From positions 4,319,528-4,383,527 of the forward strand of contig NC_045140.1 of NCBI RefSeq assembly GCF_008831285.2: DNA of 64,000 bases, read 5' to 3'. The stretch comes from Nymphaea colorata (taxonomy: Eukaryota > Streptophyta > Magnoliopsida > Nymphaeales > Nymphaeaceae). Below, piece after piece: positions 52,801 to 64,000 of this stretch (positions are counted from its first letter, which is position 1; each line of letters starts with the position of its first letter). The position numbers and the translations under genes were made by a program. The notes beneath the pieces are model-generated. The model made no database searches. It was given only the letters and a program-made list of their open reading frames with translations, and was not told where the DNA came from.

Positions 52801-54951
52801 TAGGTTAGCAAACTCGATCAGGTATCTCTTATAGTCGGAAGAGTTAACTGACTTAGCTCAATGCACATTTGCATCTCATTTCACAGTTTCTCCTTCTTCA
52901 AGCAAAGAACTTGAATGAAAATTACTTGCCAATATGTTTGAAATTGGCTAAGTTAAGATGTTTAAGAGAAGTATTTAATGGTATTGCAGTTGCAATAGCA
53001 CATGCACCAAAAGCTAGTAAAAGACTTACCCGGCCTTCTATTATGTCTTGAGTTCCAATATTTACAACTGTACACCCTATGGCTTTGGCTGAGTTAAGGC
53101 ACAGTGTATGGTTTTCATTCCTTTCCCATGGATTAAGGGTTCTCTTTGTATTGATTGCACGTTCGTCAATTGTACCAGGAACAGCCACATTAATAAGTTT
53201 GCTGCATCATAGTCATACAAAATGTCAACCTTTATCGGAAAGCTAGAACTTTCATAAAAAGAAGAATGGTTCTGTATAAGTACCAGAGCAGCACTCCATC
53301 CTTAGCAAGTTCAAAGAGGTCATTAGTCAAAGGATCAATAGGAAGATATTTTTTCAAGAACTGGTCTTCTCCAAGATAGCCATTGATGTGGGCCACATAA
53401 GAAGCCTTTTCTGATTCACTGATTGTGTGCAATAAGGTGGTTGTAGCTGCCTTTAGGAATGCAGATGAATTCTTTGTGCTGCCCACCCTCGAGTTTGCAT
53501 GCTCTTGTAAATGCAAATAAGCCTGCATGTGCAGGGATATAAGAACAACCTTCCTCTCAACAAGATAAAATTTTAGTGGAGCAAAAAAATTTACACACTA
53601 GATTCTCTTCAATACTATAAAACAAAATGTAGACATGAGGACAAGATAGGATGCATTCGAATTGATAACATTTGTGAAACTATGGAAATGACATGCTATT
53701 GCAACCACGAACATATCAATATCTTTTTTTATTTTATTGATAAAAAATTAAGAATGAGGATTGACAACAAGGTACAGTTCAACCAAATCAATTGGCACCA
53801 GGGAATAGGATAAGTCAAGTTCAAGCAATACAGAGAAGCTTCACAATTTAGTGATAACAGACTGTAAAACCAATTAAACCGTACATCCTCATACTGACTC
53901 GTCACATTTCTTGCTTGTTACAACGTAAGGTTAGAACATACTAAAAGTCAATTACATAAACGCATAATAGCAAGTGGAAGATAGTTGGAAGATGGTTGCA
54001 ACCATTAAATATCATATTTCACGAGGTAGTTAAGTTTCACAATAACTATAGGTTCAGCCTTCAGCAGATCCAAAAAACGCCATTTCTTCTCCTCTTGTTC
54101 AATAAAACATTGAAAAAAACCAAAATATAATAAAAAAAAATTTGAAAATAATAATGAATTCTGACAAATAAATAGTCAACTGCTGCAAAGTACAGTAAAA
54201 CTTGTGAATTTAGCAACCAATATCAACAGAAATATTTAGCCCATGGAAGCATGCCTTTGATTCGCATGGCACAACGATGATTTCTTGGAGCTATGAATGT
54301 CTCCGTCGGTTTTCACAATCAAATAATAATAACAATAATAATAATAGTAACAACAATTATAATAAAGCTACAGAATCTGAACTTTCTTATGTCCACTAGG
54401 AACAGAAAAGGATCCTAGTACCAAGAAAATGAAAGATCAACCAACGGACTTAGGAGAATGCCGATCCTTTATTTTTCCTTCTTTCAAGATATAAGGAAAT
54501 AAAGCCAAAATCTGCGATGATCAGATAAAAGTAGAAAGAGAAATCGCTCACTCTGAGAAAGGCTTCAAAGTCTACTTCCTCATCCATATCCTTGTAAGTC
54601 TTTTCCAGGAACGATGCCCTTTCCTCTCCAGTGAGAGACTCCCCTACCACCTTCAAATTTGACATCTTTGACGGCAGGTCCGCAAATGTCACTTTACCAC
54701 ATTCCCTCCTCATTGAAAGAAACTTGAAAACACCATACACACACAGAAAAGAGAGAGAGAGAGAGAGAACCAACACGAAATCTCAGAATCAGTATCCAAT
54801 GCAAGAAGAAAAAAGAAAAAATGGGTAAATCAGAGAAGAACAGCTGAGGATGGCATCTACTTACATGAGACCTCAAACTCCTTAACTCCACTTGTGTAAA
54901 CTGATGCTGAAGCCATGGATCTGAAACCAAGACGCCCACAAACCCAGCCAT
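43759..54951 (-). CDS. Fimbrin (plastin), actin-bundling protein, 14 coding exons
   Basis: Fimbrin cross-links actin filaments into bundles in the cytoplasm. Coding exons in order: 54951-54865, 54722-54552, 53522-53284, 53201-53030, 52715-52677, 52409-52341, 52235-52119, 51717-51506, 47108-46950, 46864-46665, 45455-45298, 45177-45081, 44197-44106, 43974-43759. They sum to 2028 bases, 675 residues, every junction GT-AG with the phase closing exactly. Residues 1-86 are the EF-hand-like head ([20 protein letters not shown]). Then come four calponin-homology domains in two actin-binding cores: CH1 about 118-238 ([37 protein letters not shown]), CH2 about 262-370 ([19 protein letters not shown]), CH3 about 388-500 ([39 protein letters not shown]) and CH4 about 520-620 ([33 protein letters not shown] end). 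The tail (about 623-675) is Ser/Glu-rich. Length matches plant fimbrins (about 650-690). Intron 8 (4.4 kb) holds a gypsy element, yet the coding frame is intact, so the gene looks functional. Confidence 0.97.
47209..47485 (-). repeat. 3' LTR of the gypsy element
   Basis: 277 bases, TG...CA-type ends (plus strand TGGTAGCC to CCTAACA). By hand alignment about 27 substitutions plus two indels separate it from the other LTR, roughly 10 percent, so the insertion is not recent. Confidence 0.9.
47486..47500 (-). other. Polypurine tract
   Basis: On the minus strand AAGGGGGGGAATACT sits immediately before the 3' LTR, where plus-strand DNA synthesis of LTR elements is primed. Confidence 0.8.
49179..49197 (+). 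repeat. 19-base G homopolymer inside gag
   Basis: An uninterrupted G run that reads as a proline run in the minus-strand gag remnant. It lies between the two gag frames and is a likely cause of the frame change. Its length may be uncertain in the assembly. Confidence 0.9.
49487..49498 (-). other. Primer binding site, initiator-Met tRNA
   Basis: On the minus strand TGGTATCAGAGC begins two bases inside the 5' LTR. It is the standard plant retrotransposon primer site complementary to the 3' end of tRNA-iMet. Confidence 0.9.
49501..49790 (-). repeat. 5' LTR of the gypsy element
   Basis: 290 bases, plus strand TGTTAGCC to CTTAACA. Slightly longer than its partner because of an eight-base insertion near 49630 and a three-base one near 49550. 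Confidence 0.9.
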
Positions 54952-57737
54952 CTTGGAAACGAATGACTACACTCCGAAACAGCAGTACTCCACAAATCTT
55001 TCTCACAAGCAAATGCACAAAACAAAGAACCCCAAAACTCTCAAAAACCCAGGAAAACAGAGAGGGAGGGAGAAAAACAAAATGATGTGTGCACGAAAAA
55101 AAAAACCCAAAAGGAAGAACAGAAGTGAAGCCTTTCCACGAGAAGCAAAGGGAGAGATCACAGAAGAACAAATAAAAAACTAACAACAAGAAGAAGAATG
55201 TGTTGCCTTTTCCTCTTTTTTTTTCCTATTTTACTAGTGTTTTGTACAAAAGTTTGAATGGGTAGAAAAATAATTCAAAATGGTATCCTTGTACACGGTG
55301 TGTTCCTTTCTTCTCCTTTATTTAATAGCTTCATGCGTTTCCGTTTACTCCTCACATAGCGGAGCAAAAATCATGTTTAAATTTAAATGAAGCCAATTAG
55401 AAGACGAACAAGTAGAAGAACCGATGGTAGAAGAGTCCAAACCACGAGTCAAACCCCACAAGGAATTCTTCATTCACACGTCACCTTCCTCAAAATTTAT
55501 GCGAGTACCCTCAGGTCCTGTTCTACCAGACACTGACCTTCGCGTGCCCTGTAATTTAGACAGTACCCATTAAGCTTCCATTTTTCCTCATCGTCATTTT
55601 CACTGTAGTCTGTAGCGTAACGTCAGGTCATTTATTAGGTCCTTCTTTCACCTGCGAAGGCGAAAGAACATAACCCTGATAGCATAAGTTTTTCCCTTCA
55701 TTTGGGGTTTTTATAGAGACAACCATTTTCATCCCTACCACCATTCATTTCCAAAATATTCAGAATTTGTGGAGGCAAAGCAAAGAAATGATGCACTCTT
55801 ACGATGAACCAGAGACATATTAACATACATATATTAAATAAGATGGCAATATGGCTAGAAAACTTTTAATTTTTTAATTAATTTTATCTTTTTTCTTTTA
55901 TGAGGGTGGGGGGGCAAGGGTGGGACCCGACATTTGAAACGCCAAGATCTTGTCGTGACTTAAAAAGAAAAAAGAAAAAAAAAAAAAGAGGAGAAAGTAG
56001 GAGAGTTACAACTGGGTTTTGAAAGAACGTAGGACCCGAAATCACGAATTTTGCCTTTTTTTTGGGGTTGGGTGAGGCAATTTTCACGAAATTATTGACA
56101 AATAATAAAATAATTAAAACTCTAGAGAAAAGTAGGAAGTGGGTCCCACGGCCTTCATGACGCACGCAATATTTGCCGGCTTTCTTGTGAGGGGGCAGCA
56201 ATTAGGGGGTGAGGCCGGCTTGTTTTTTGGGACACATGGTCGGTAACTTTGTCCCTACTCTGATGTGATCTTGTGATTCTAGCTTCATTCCTCCTCCCTT
56301 ACATGGATCGGGTTGGATCTCTCATGTTTAATTTAGCAAATCTAGATCATCCTTTTGTATGTTGATCTTTTGATTGGGCTCAGATTTTTGTAGTTTTTCC
56401 ACTGTTTCCACAAGAACTTATACCTTGGAAACATATAGAAAACAAAAGGCAAGGATCATATAGCGCAAACGGGTGGACTTAAGGTTTTAAGGTGTGTTTT
56501 CAATTCGAAACTTAGGTATGCTTTTTGTAACATAAGGGAGGTGTGGGCAGGGTCCTATATACAAGTTGAAGCACAGAATGATCTCACTCTGTTGCAGGTT
56601 TATATCTTGGAGGGGCTTCGACTCTCACTTGTGCAGCGACATAATCCTCCTACTTACCCAGAAACTCGAAAACTTACCTTATTATTCACAATCATCCTCT
56701 AATTAATGTAAAATTTTGAGGTCAAAAACCTTGCAGTGATCAGTAACAGAGATACCATGTGACCTGTGTCCAGCAACATCGTGACCTGTGTCCAGTAACA
56801 TCGGTGCCCACCCTAGAACCAGGTCAATGCCCTGAGGTTAGTGCCTTTTGCCAAAATTTTCTAGCTCCACTATTGACAACAGCAGAGCAAGAAATTGATA
56901 GTTGAGGGGCACTAATATGTAGCAATGCTGAATTGTACAGAAGAACTAATATGTAAAGAAAATGTATTATGTGCACTCATGTGAGCAATTGCTCACACAA
57001 GCCCACACCTAGGTCCTGTATGTGTTCTTTTGATAATGGAGAGAGTAACATTTTATTTCATCTCAATGTAGGACAGATTCATAAAATGTTGCAGTATAAT
57101 GTTTCATGAATCTACCCTAATTTTTAAGGAACATATATCACTTTCATCACCAAACGACCCCTTAGACTCCAAAGGGTGGAAGGCTTGCACGTGCACAAGG
57201 AGTTCATGGGTGGTTAATCGCCAACGCACATCTTAATGGGTGCTCATTCTCTCTCTCTCTCTCTCTCTCATGCATGTAATAAGACAAAAGCTTGAAAATT
57301 TCTCAAGTATTGAGATTGTTGGCACAAGTATGACCTGTTGGGCTTAGGACTGCCATGAGCTTGGGTTTCAAAACAAGTATAAGAAGAAGAAACAAGGATT
57401 GTGATTGAAGAAAACGAAAAATACAAGCAAGAATATCATGTCTCAATCTCAAAAGCTGATCCCCTTGACATCCAGCCAGTTTCTGACAGTGGGCTATTTG
57501 GATTTGGATCTGAATCTAGTTCTTCCGAAAGTTCAGACTTTAGAAGGTTCAAAACTCTAATTAAGATTAGGGTGATGGTGACTTTCCTGCAGCTGGCTTC
57601 TTCCTAGTCCATGGATCTTAATCTCTCCCAGAGTTGTCACTATAAACTATGCATGAAACTGTTTAGAGACTTAAAGCTCACGAGAAACGAACGAGCAACT
57701 GACTGCCTACCAGCTACCGATCTAACCAACTATGCTT

Positions 57738-57773
<36 letters not shown>

Positions 57774-59811
57774 ATCATTCTGTGTGAACCAGACAAGCAT
57801 GAGGGTCAGTGGGGGAGAGTGCAGGAGCCACATGAGTGCATGTGAAGGGCCATCCTCCACTGGGCCCAGCTCCTTTGAGGCATATGCAACAACTCCCATA
57901 GTTCCTCCCACTTGTTAGACAATGTACCCTTTCTTAACATGCATCTATGGACCCACTGCTCCCACCATCCACACCCTCAGCCTCTCAAGCAACCCAAAAG
58001 GCACTCACAAAGCTTTACATTGGGTCCGGGCACGAGCGGGTCCGATTCAGGACCTATCGTTTCAGGTCGTCCATGTGTGAATCAGTAGACAACATTGTAG
58101 ACCGTGGAAGCAAGTCTGAATCTGGATTCTGGCAAGACCAAATATTGAGATAGAGTTGCAGTGAAACATAAAATAGTATAAGAAGCAATTTTTAACTGGT
58201 CAGATTTTGATGCCCAACTGAATTAAGATGCTTATCCAAATCCAGCAAAAAAAAGAAAAAACTGCATCTTAACTAGATATGACTGTAAATTTTTAGTCTT
58301 AAGGATTGAAGATATGAATGCATCACTAGAAAGTTCAAAGCATTTAATGTTTCATGTGTTTAATTTTATAGTAATCTAGTCTTATACATGTGTTCTTGGG
58401 ATTGATTTAGTAAAATATATGTTCTTAATTAACTGGTTTTCAAGCTCAATTTCTTTGTGTTTCTTGAGCAATTGGGAAAAAGAAATCAAAGGCTCTTATA
58501 ACACAAAAAAATTAATAACTGTTATGAAAATGGTACTTAACCTTTATGATATCATGAAATACTTTGATTGTTTACTTTTCGAATAAAAATCTTCAAAGAA
58601 CTCAAAAGTTAGATGAATTTTGAAAGAATGGAAGGTACGAGACTGGTTGTTGTAATTCTAATCTCCATTGAACAAAATAATAAATATTGGTTTTGAATAT
58701 CGATTCAAGTTCATGAGCCTAGACGGTTCATGTTCAAGGAGAGCGCTACCCATCTGACCGAAACTTAATTGTAAACTTTTTGGTGGGCCTTTTCCTTTTA
58801 GAAATGTGATGGACTTGATATATATGATAATTATCGACGTGATTTTGGATCTGCTTAATTAGATCTTGTAGAAAAATAAATGCTAAATGCAGTTTCACTA
58901 TGGAATCTGGATTCACATCTGATTTTTAACGAAGTGCTAGCTGATTAAGATCCAAGTGCAATTAGATATAAATATCTGATCATATGCTAGCAAGATTTTG
59001 ATTTGAATTTGGTTTTAAAGGTAGGTTTTAATCAAAACCCAAATTTAATCCAGTTACATAGAATCTGATTAAGTAATTCGATAGAGGCTGGATCTTATCT
59101 GAATCCAAACCATTTCTGCGTTACTATACCCCAAGTTAAATTGCTAGTTCCACCATTAGATTGGACCTATAAATAATTTCAGGTTCGACATATTCATATA
59201 TAAATCTCAGATATACGATTATTATCTTTCCTGATTAGAGAGCTTCACCTTCTAATTGGGATCTGACAACAATCATTTGCACCTATTTGGTCTTGATTGT
59301 ACACAACTAATTCAGGCTGAGCAAGAAGATTGCGATCCACCAATTTGGCTGCAACACTGCTTGATGAGGAGATAAAGTACCGCTACCTTCGTATGATGCT
59401 CTAATTTATATTGATAAGGAATAATACCTATAGTTTTGTGATGAAAAAGTCGTTTTGCTATTCAAACCCTCTTTTTGGGTTGTTTAGGCGACAGCAAATA
59501 GTAAAGGTTGCATGTGGTGTGTGCAGTTTACGTACACAGTAAAAAAAAAAGGGGGGATGTTTTTGTAATTTAAAAAAAAAAACATATAATCATTTTACTT
59601 TTTTTATCTACCAAAAAACTTGTCTTTTTCTGTGTGACGAATGATTACTTTTGTCATTAACCATATTCGTGCATGAAATTTCGTGCATTATTATGGCGCA
59701 TGTAACGCTCTGCTTTTGCAAAAAATGGCGTTACAACAAGGTTTTGAAAAACCAGTCGTTTTGGGTAGGGGCTAGGTGACATTGCAGGAGAAATTTTGCT
59801 TTCCTGCAGTA
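54952..59811. other. Fimbrin 5' flank and gene-poor region
   Basis: The first few hundred bases are the fimbrin leader and promoter; no unambiguous TATA box was found. Beyond that no gene is recognised. Present are a 26-base near-tandem pair at about 56757-56808 (GTGACCTGTGTCCAG), CT runs at about 57249 and at 57741-57771, and tRNA-like repeat copy 5 at 57676-57735. 58980-59110 is rich in AAATCC and GATTTGAAT words. Confidence 0.5.
57676..57735 (-). repeat. tRNA-like dispersed short repeat, copy 5
   Basis: In minus orientation: GTTGGTTAGATCGGTAGC, then TGGTAGGCAGTCAGTTGC, then a B-box-like CGTTCGTTTCTC. A (CT)n microsatellite begins immediately beside it. Confidence 0.5.
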
Positions 59812-59870
59812 GCGGAACTAGAAAAATTGGTTGGAGGGGCATAGTTTAAACAAACTCAAATATGGGGGCA

Positions 59871-59924
<54 letters not shown>

Positions 59925-60023
59925 AGATAATAAATATTTAAGATTTCTATTTAAAAATAAAAAACTTTTAAGAGACTGTGTGGGCAACTGCCTACACCAG
60001 CCACAATGTGGTTACGCCACTGC
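59812..60023. repeat. TIR-type short repeat split by a TA microsatellite
   Basis: The left end GCAGTAGCGGAACTAG (from about 59805) and the reverse-complemented right end GCAGTGGCGTAACCACA form an imperfect inverted repeat. Interior words TTGGTTGGAGGGGCA, TATTTAAAAATAAAAAACTTT and GGGCAACTGCCTACACC match the copy at 62.5 kb. A TA tract (59873-59921) has expanded inside it. Confidence 0.6.
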
Positions 60024-62496
60024 TTTCTGGAGACACTTGGTCACAAAGGGGCACCATTGGCTTGGCTGAACTGAACTCCTCCAAGGCAGGCATAAAACAA
60101 AGATTGCCAATGAAACATTTTAGGAGGCGGCGTCTGTGGGAGAAATAACAATTACAAACATTGGGTCTGCTAATTATCCTAAAGAATCTTTTCTTGATCA
60201 ATTCTTGTTTGTGTTGAAAGATTACTAGATGCTCTGTTGTTGCATGACAAATGCAACTCATATGTGCTTCACGTCCCTTGTGGAAATGGGCCAAAGAAAA
60301 AAATCATTTACACCCCCACTTTCTTAATAACTTTTGCACATGAAACAAAAATAAAAAGCCACTCCAAGAGTAGAATGAAAAGGAATTTGAATGCTCACGA
60401 TCACTGGCATGAAGCACATACACAAACTAATCGTAGGCTGCTTAACAATCAGAGACATAGAAACCTGGTTTTTGTCATCCAAACAGAAATCAGGTTTATA
60501 AAATTAAAACTTGGTTTTGGATGTTGGCATCTAAACAAGCAAACTAGGTTTTCAAACCTGGTTTCAAACCTTTCAATTGATGGATGAATTTCATTTTCAT
60601 TGAATGGTTCTTGATATTGAAAGTCATTGATTAAGGCCAAACACATCCTGAGAAGTGCTGACCCTTACCAAGTTTGATGGAAAATGACAATTATATGTTA
60701 CTAAGTTTGATGGAAAATGACAATTATATGTCATTAATGTATGAACTTTGATGTTCCACTCAGGATCTTTACCCACAACATTTGCCTGCGACTATGCAAC
60801 TCAAACCTGCACCCATAATGTCAACAGACAAAACAAGAGAGAACAAGAGATTAGATTTTTGGGTTTGCTTCTAGGAGGCGCCGGCTAGGCTAATCTTACG
60901 ATTAACCCTAAGCAGAGGATAAGCTGGGCTTTTATAGACCGCCTCTTAGGGTTTCCCAATGTCCAGCGGCCAAGAGATTAATTTTCTTAATTAGTTGGCA
61001 GTTTTCTTATTTAATCTTGTAATTGCAAGTGGGTCCTCTTACAATTACAAGACGTAGAGATAGAGCTCAGGGTCACTATCCAACAATTAATGTCGACCCT
61101 TACCAAGGAGTTTTATCTCATCTGAATAAAGGCTCATAATTTTCAAAGCGTAGGGCTATACTTTTGATGTGACGTGATGGTTGCTTCAAAATGAAAATGA
61201 TGTAAGCATAGTTTGCAAGGTTTGCACAAAACCTAGTTTCATCATAAGCCAGGTTTTAATGGAGTGTCATGCAAACACCCTCTTGGTGTTTTTTCAAGCC
61301 TCTGGATTTTTTGCACCGAATAAGTACATGGACCTTCAATATACATGTGCATAGTAGAAAACTAAGACAATAAAATGGCAGGGTTGGGATTTCATGCAAG
61401 GTTGAGATTTCACATCTTTCACATTCTCCTTTTAAAATGGCAATTATAACCATTATTAATGTTGGGTCAAAATATAAATTGATTCAAAAATTATTGATCC
61501 AATTTATGATTATTTTAGTGTTCTGCTTATATATATATATATATGATTGGTAGATACTAGACCACTTGGGTAAGGGATGAAAATCAAACCACTTAAATTC
61601 ATGTTAAAAAATGTTTTATACAAAACGTTAACATTCTAATGTGTTTATCAACACTAATTTTGATATAAATCATGCTTTAGTTCAAGTCATTTTTATAAAA
61701 ATAATTGATCTTTATAATGTCAAAATTTTGTTGGTATAAGAGTTGTTCATCTTTTACTATTAAGAAACATTATTTAAGTAAGAAAACGTTAACTTAATGT
61801 ATGTTTCTCATCAAATAACTCTTAAGATTGTATCTATAAGGTTAGTTTGCAAAATAATAATAATAATAATAATTTTAAATATAATGGTGAGTTATTTTAT
61901 AAAAAAGACAAGAATATGCTCATATTGATGGCATGCACTCAGCCTCTTATGCACAACATCTTTTTGGCATAAAAATGCTAGTTTTAAATTGTTTTATTTA
62001 ATAATTAGGGGGGCGATACGGGTTGAGATACCGGTTGAGTTCGCCGATTCTTTCCTAATATCAACCGAAACTGCCCCATTAACCATTTGGATTAGACTTT
62101 AAATAGTGCATACTAAGAACACTATTTACAAAAACCATAAACGAGCCATCCAAAACAACTTTTCTTCCAAACAAACTATAAAGATCATATTTACAAAGTT
62201 AAATCCACAAAATATGGAAAATAATTATGTTACCCGTTCAGTTATATACACAAGATCTAATACATATGTCCATTTGTAAATTCCAACGAAGAAAATTCTA
62301 GTGCATACAAATATCAATTAGCTTTATTTTGACTTAACATTTTAGTGAAGGGTGTCTCTGATCTACACCTGTGGATAGAATGCCAACCTTGTCATTCATT
62401 AGCCAGCTTAGCTTTCCTTTGACCTGCTTAGGAAAGGATGGTGAATCACGTTTCCCTACAGTTTACAACTATGTGTTTCAGGTTGAGCAGGCTGAG
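60024..62496. other. Intergenic, no gene recognised
   Basis: Only short frames without family resemblance. A 33-base near-perfect tandem pair (AAGTTTGATGGAAAATGACA) lies at about 60668-60733. (AAT)n and TA runs occur near 61855 and 61535. Confidence 0.5.
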
Positions 62497-62640
62497 GACA
62501 GAGTCAGAAAAATTGGCTGGAGGGGCACTTGTTTAAACAAATTCAAACTTGATGGAGCACTATAAATATTTAAGATTTTTATTTAAAAATGAAAAACTTT
62601 TAAAAGCCTGGTGCGGGCAAAATGTGGCTCCGCCACTGGC
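62497..62640. repeat. TIR-type short repeat, second full copy
   Basis: Contains AGAAAAATTGGCTGGAGGGG at the left, TATTTAAAAATGAAAAACTT inside, and ends AATGTGGCTCCGCCACTGGC, whose reverse complement is the family end CAGTGGCGGAGCCACA. Clear relative of the 59.8 kb copy. Confidence 0.6.
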
Positions 62641-62699
62641 TGAGGAGACCTACTGCCTAGCAAAAACACAAGCTCCCACCAACCTCTTTATCTCCTTGG

Positions 62700-62795
62700 G
62701 TTATAGTGCTCACTTTTTGTGCCTCCTGCATCCACACTTCAATTTGCGTTATAGTGCTCACTTTTTGTGCTTCCTGCATCCGCACTTCAATTTGC
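62700..62795 (+). repeat. 48-base tandem pair
   Basis: Two units starting GTTATAGTGCTCACTTTTTG and ending CACTTCAATTTGC, differing at two positions. The open frame across them shows the matching repeated peptide, but no family is recognised. Confidence 0.9.
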
Positions 62796-62847
62796 ATGTC
62801 GGTGATCTTTTCTTTTGCAGTAAAAGAGGTTGACTCATTTAGTATTT

Positions 62848-62903
62848 GAAATGGAGACTGACTGCCTACTATCCCCTAAGTCAAACCATTGTGCCAAACC
62901 ACC
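62848..62903 (-). repeat. tRNA-like dispersed short repeat, copy 6
   Basis: In minus orientation: TTTGGCACAATGG (A-box-like), then a spacer, then ATAGTAGGCAGTCAGTCTCC. It follows the 62.7 kb tandem pair. Confidence 0.5.
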
Positions 62904-63611
<708 letters not shown>

Positions 63612-63765
63612 CTGAATGTTGAGGCATGACAAAAAATTTTAAGACTGTCAATGAAAAACAGTTGCAATAGGAATATTAGCAGTAGTTTATTGACAGACAA
63701 TTTATGTTGCTTGTGGGTCTGTTGGGGACATATTCATAGAACACTTTTTAAAATGTTTAAATAAA

Positions 63766-63918
63766 TCTAACCAATTTTTGAAGTTAGATGCATGAAATAA
63801 TACCATAATGTTATTGTTCTGAAACAAGCCATGTAGTAACAGTTCATAGTTCTAACCAATTTTTGAAGTTAGATGCGTGTTATTGTTCCGAAACAAGCCA
63901 TGTAGTAACGGTTCATAG
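63766..63918 (+). repeat. Tandem pair, second unit internally deleted
   Basis: Both units begin TCTAACCAATTTTTGAAGTT and end with the block GAAACAAGCCATGTAGTAAC plus GTTCATAGTT. The first is 85 bases; the second is 68 and lacks a short internal AT-rich part. Confidence 0.9.
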
Positions 63919-64000
63919 TTTTTTCAGCTACGGTCTTTTAATTTTTAGCCATCCAGTAGCTAACAGATTCCTTAGTGCACCTAGTTTTAATGTTTTGATG

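Overview
The window is nuclear DNA of a flowering plant. It has intron-split and intronless genes of plant-specific families (villin-unrelated plant fimbrin, plant RhoGDI, a PLS-class PPR protein, a chloroplast YGGT/YlmG protein, a MiAMP1-type antimicrobial peptide), a plastid petB fragment inserted in nuclear sequence, a Ty3/gypsy retrotransposon with an initiator-Met tRNA primer site, and long AT-rich intergenic stretches with TA and CT microsatellites. MiAMP1-type peptides are known from Proteales, poppies, some monocots, basal angiosperms and conifers. This makes an early-diverging angiosperm possible, but the species is inference only.

Layout: 1-4.6 kb is repeat-rich, with a diverged direct duplication and CACTA-like terminal and subterminal motifs. 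5.8-6.4 kb holds a compact MiAMP1-like gene with TATA box and poly(A) signal. 9.4-9.8 kb holds a small CxCAPTxHPGSF-type protein gene. 13.0-13.8 kb holds an intronless Hv1-like voltage-sensor protein with a changed S4 signature. 18.9-19.6 kb (minus) holds chloroplast YlmG1-type protein. 24.4-25.5 kb is a CACTA-like element and 26.28-26.64 kb a plastid petB insert. 30.7-32.7 kb holds a five-exon RhoGDI gene that includes a GC-AG intron. 35.3-37.8 kb holds an 833-residue PPR protein. 39.3-39.6 kb (minus) holds a small basic protein. 43.8-55.0 kb (minus) is a complete 14-coding-exon fimbrin gene whose intron 8 contains a 2.6 kb deleted gypsy element in the same orientation. 55-64 kb shows no convincing gene, only repeats and microsatellites.

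The genes do not form a pathway or an operon. Fimbrin (actin bundling) and RhoGDI (ROP GTPase control) both act on the actin/polarity machinery, but their proximity is probably chance. No rRNA, intact tRNA or CRISPR was seen. The least explained structures are a dispersed tRNA-like short repeat (at least six copies), a TIR-bearing short repeat family with GTGGCGGAGCCA-type ends, the Hv1-like protein with an Asn in place of the first S4 arginine, and a His-rich loop in the MiAMP1-like peptide. Exon boundaries were worked out by hand from reading frame, GT-AG (or GC-AG) sites and family similarity.
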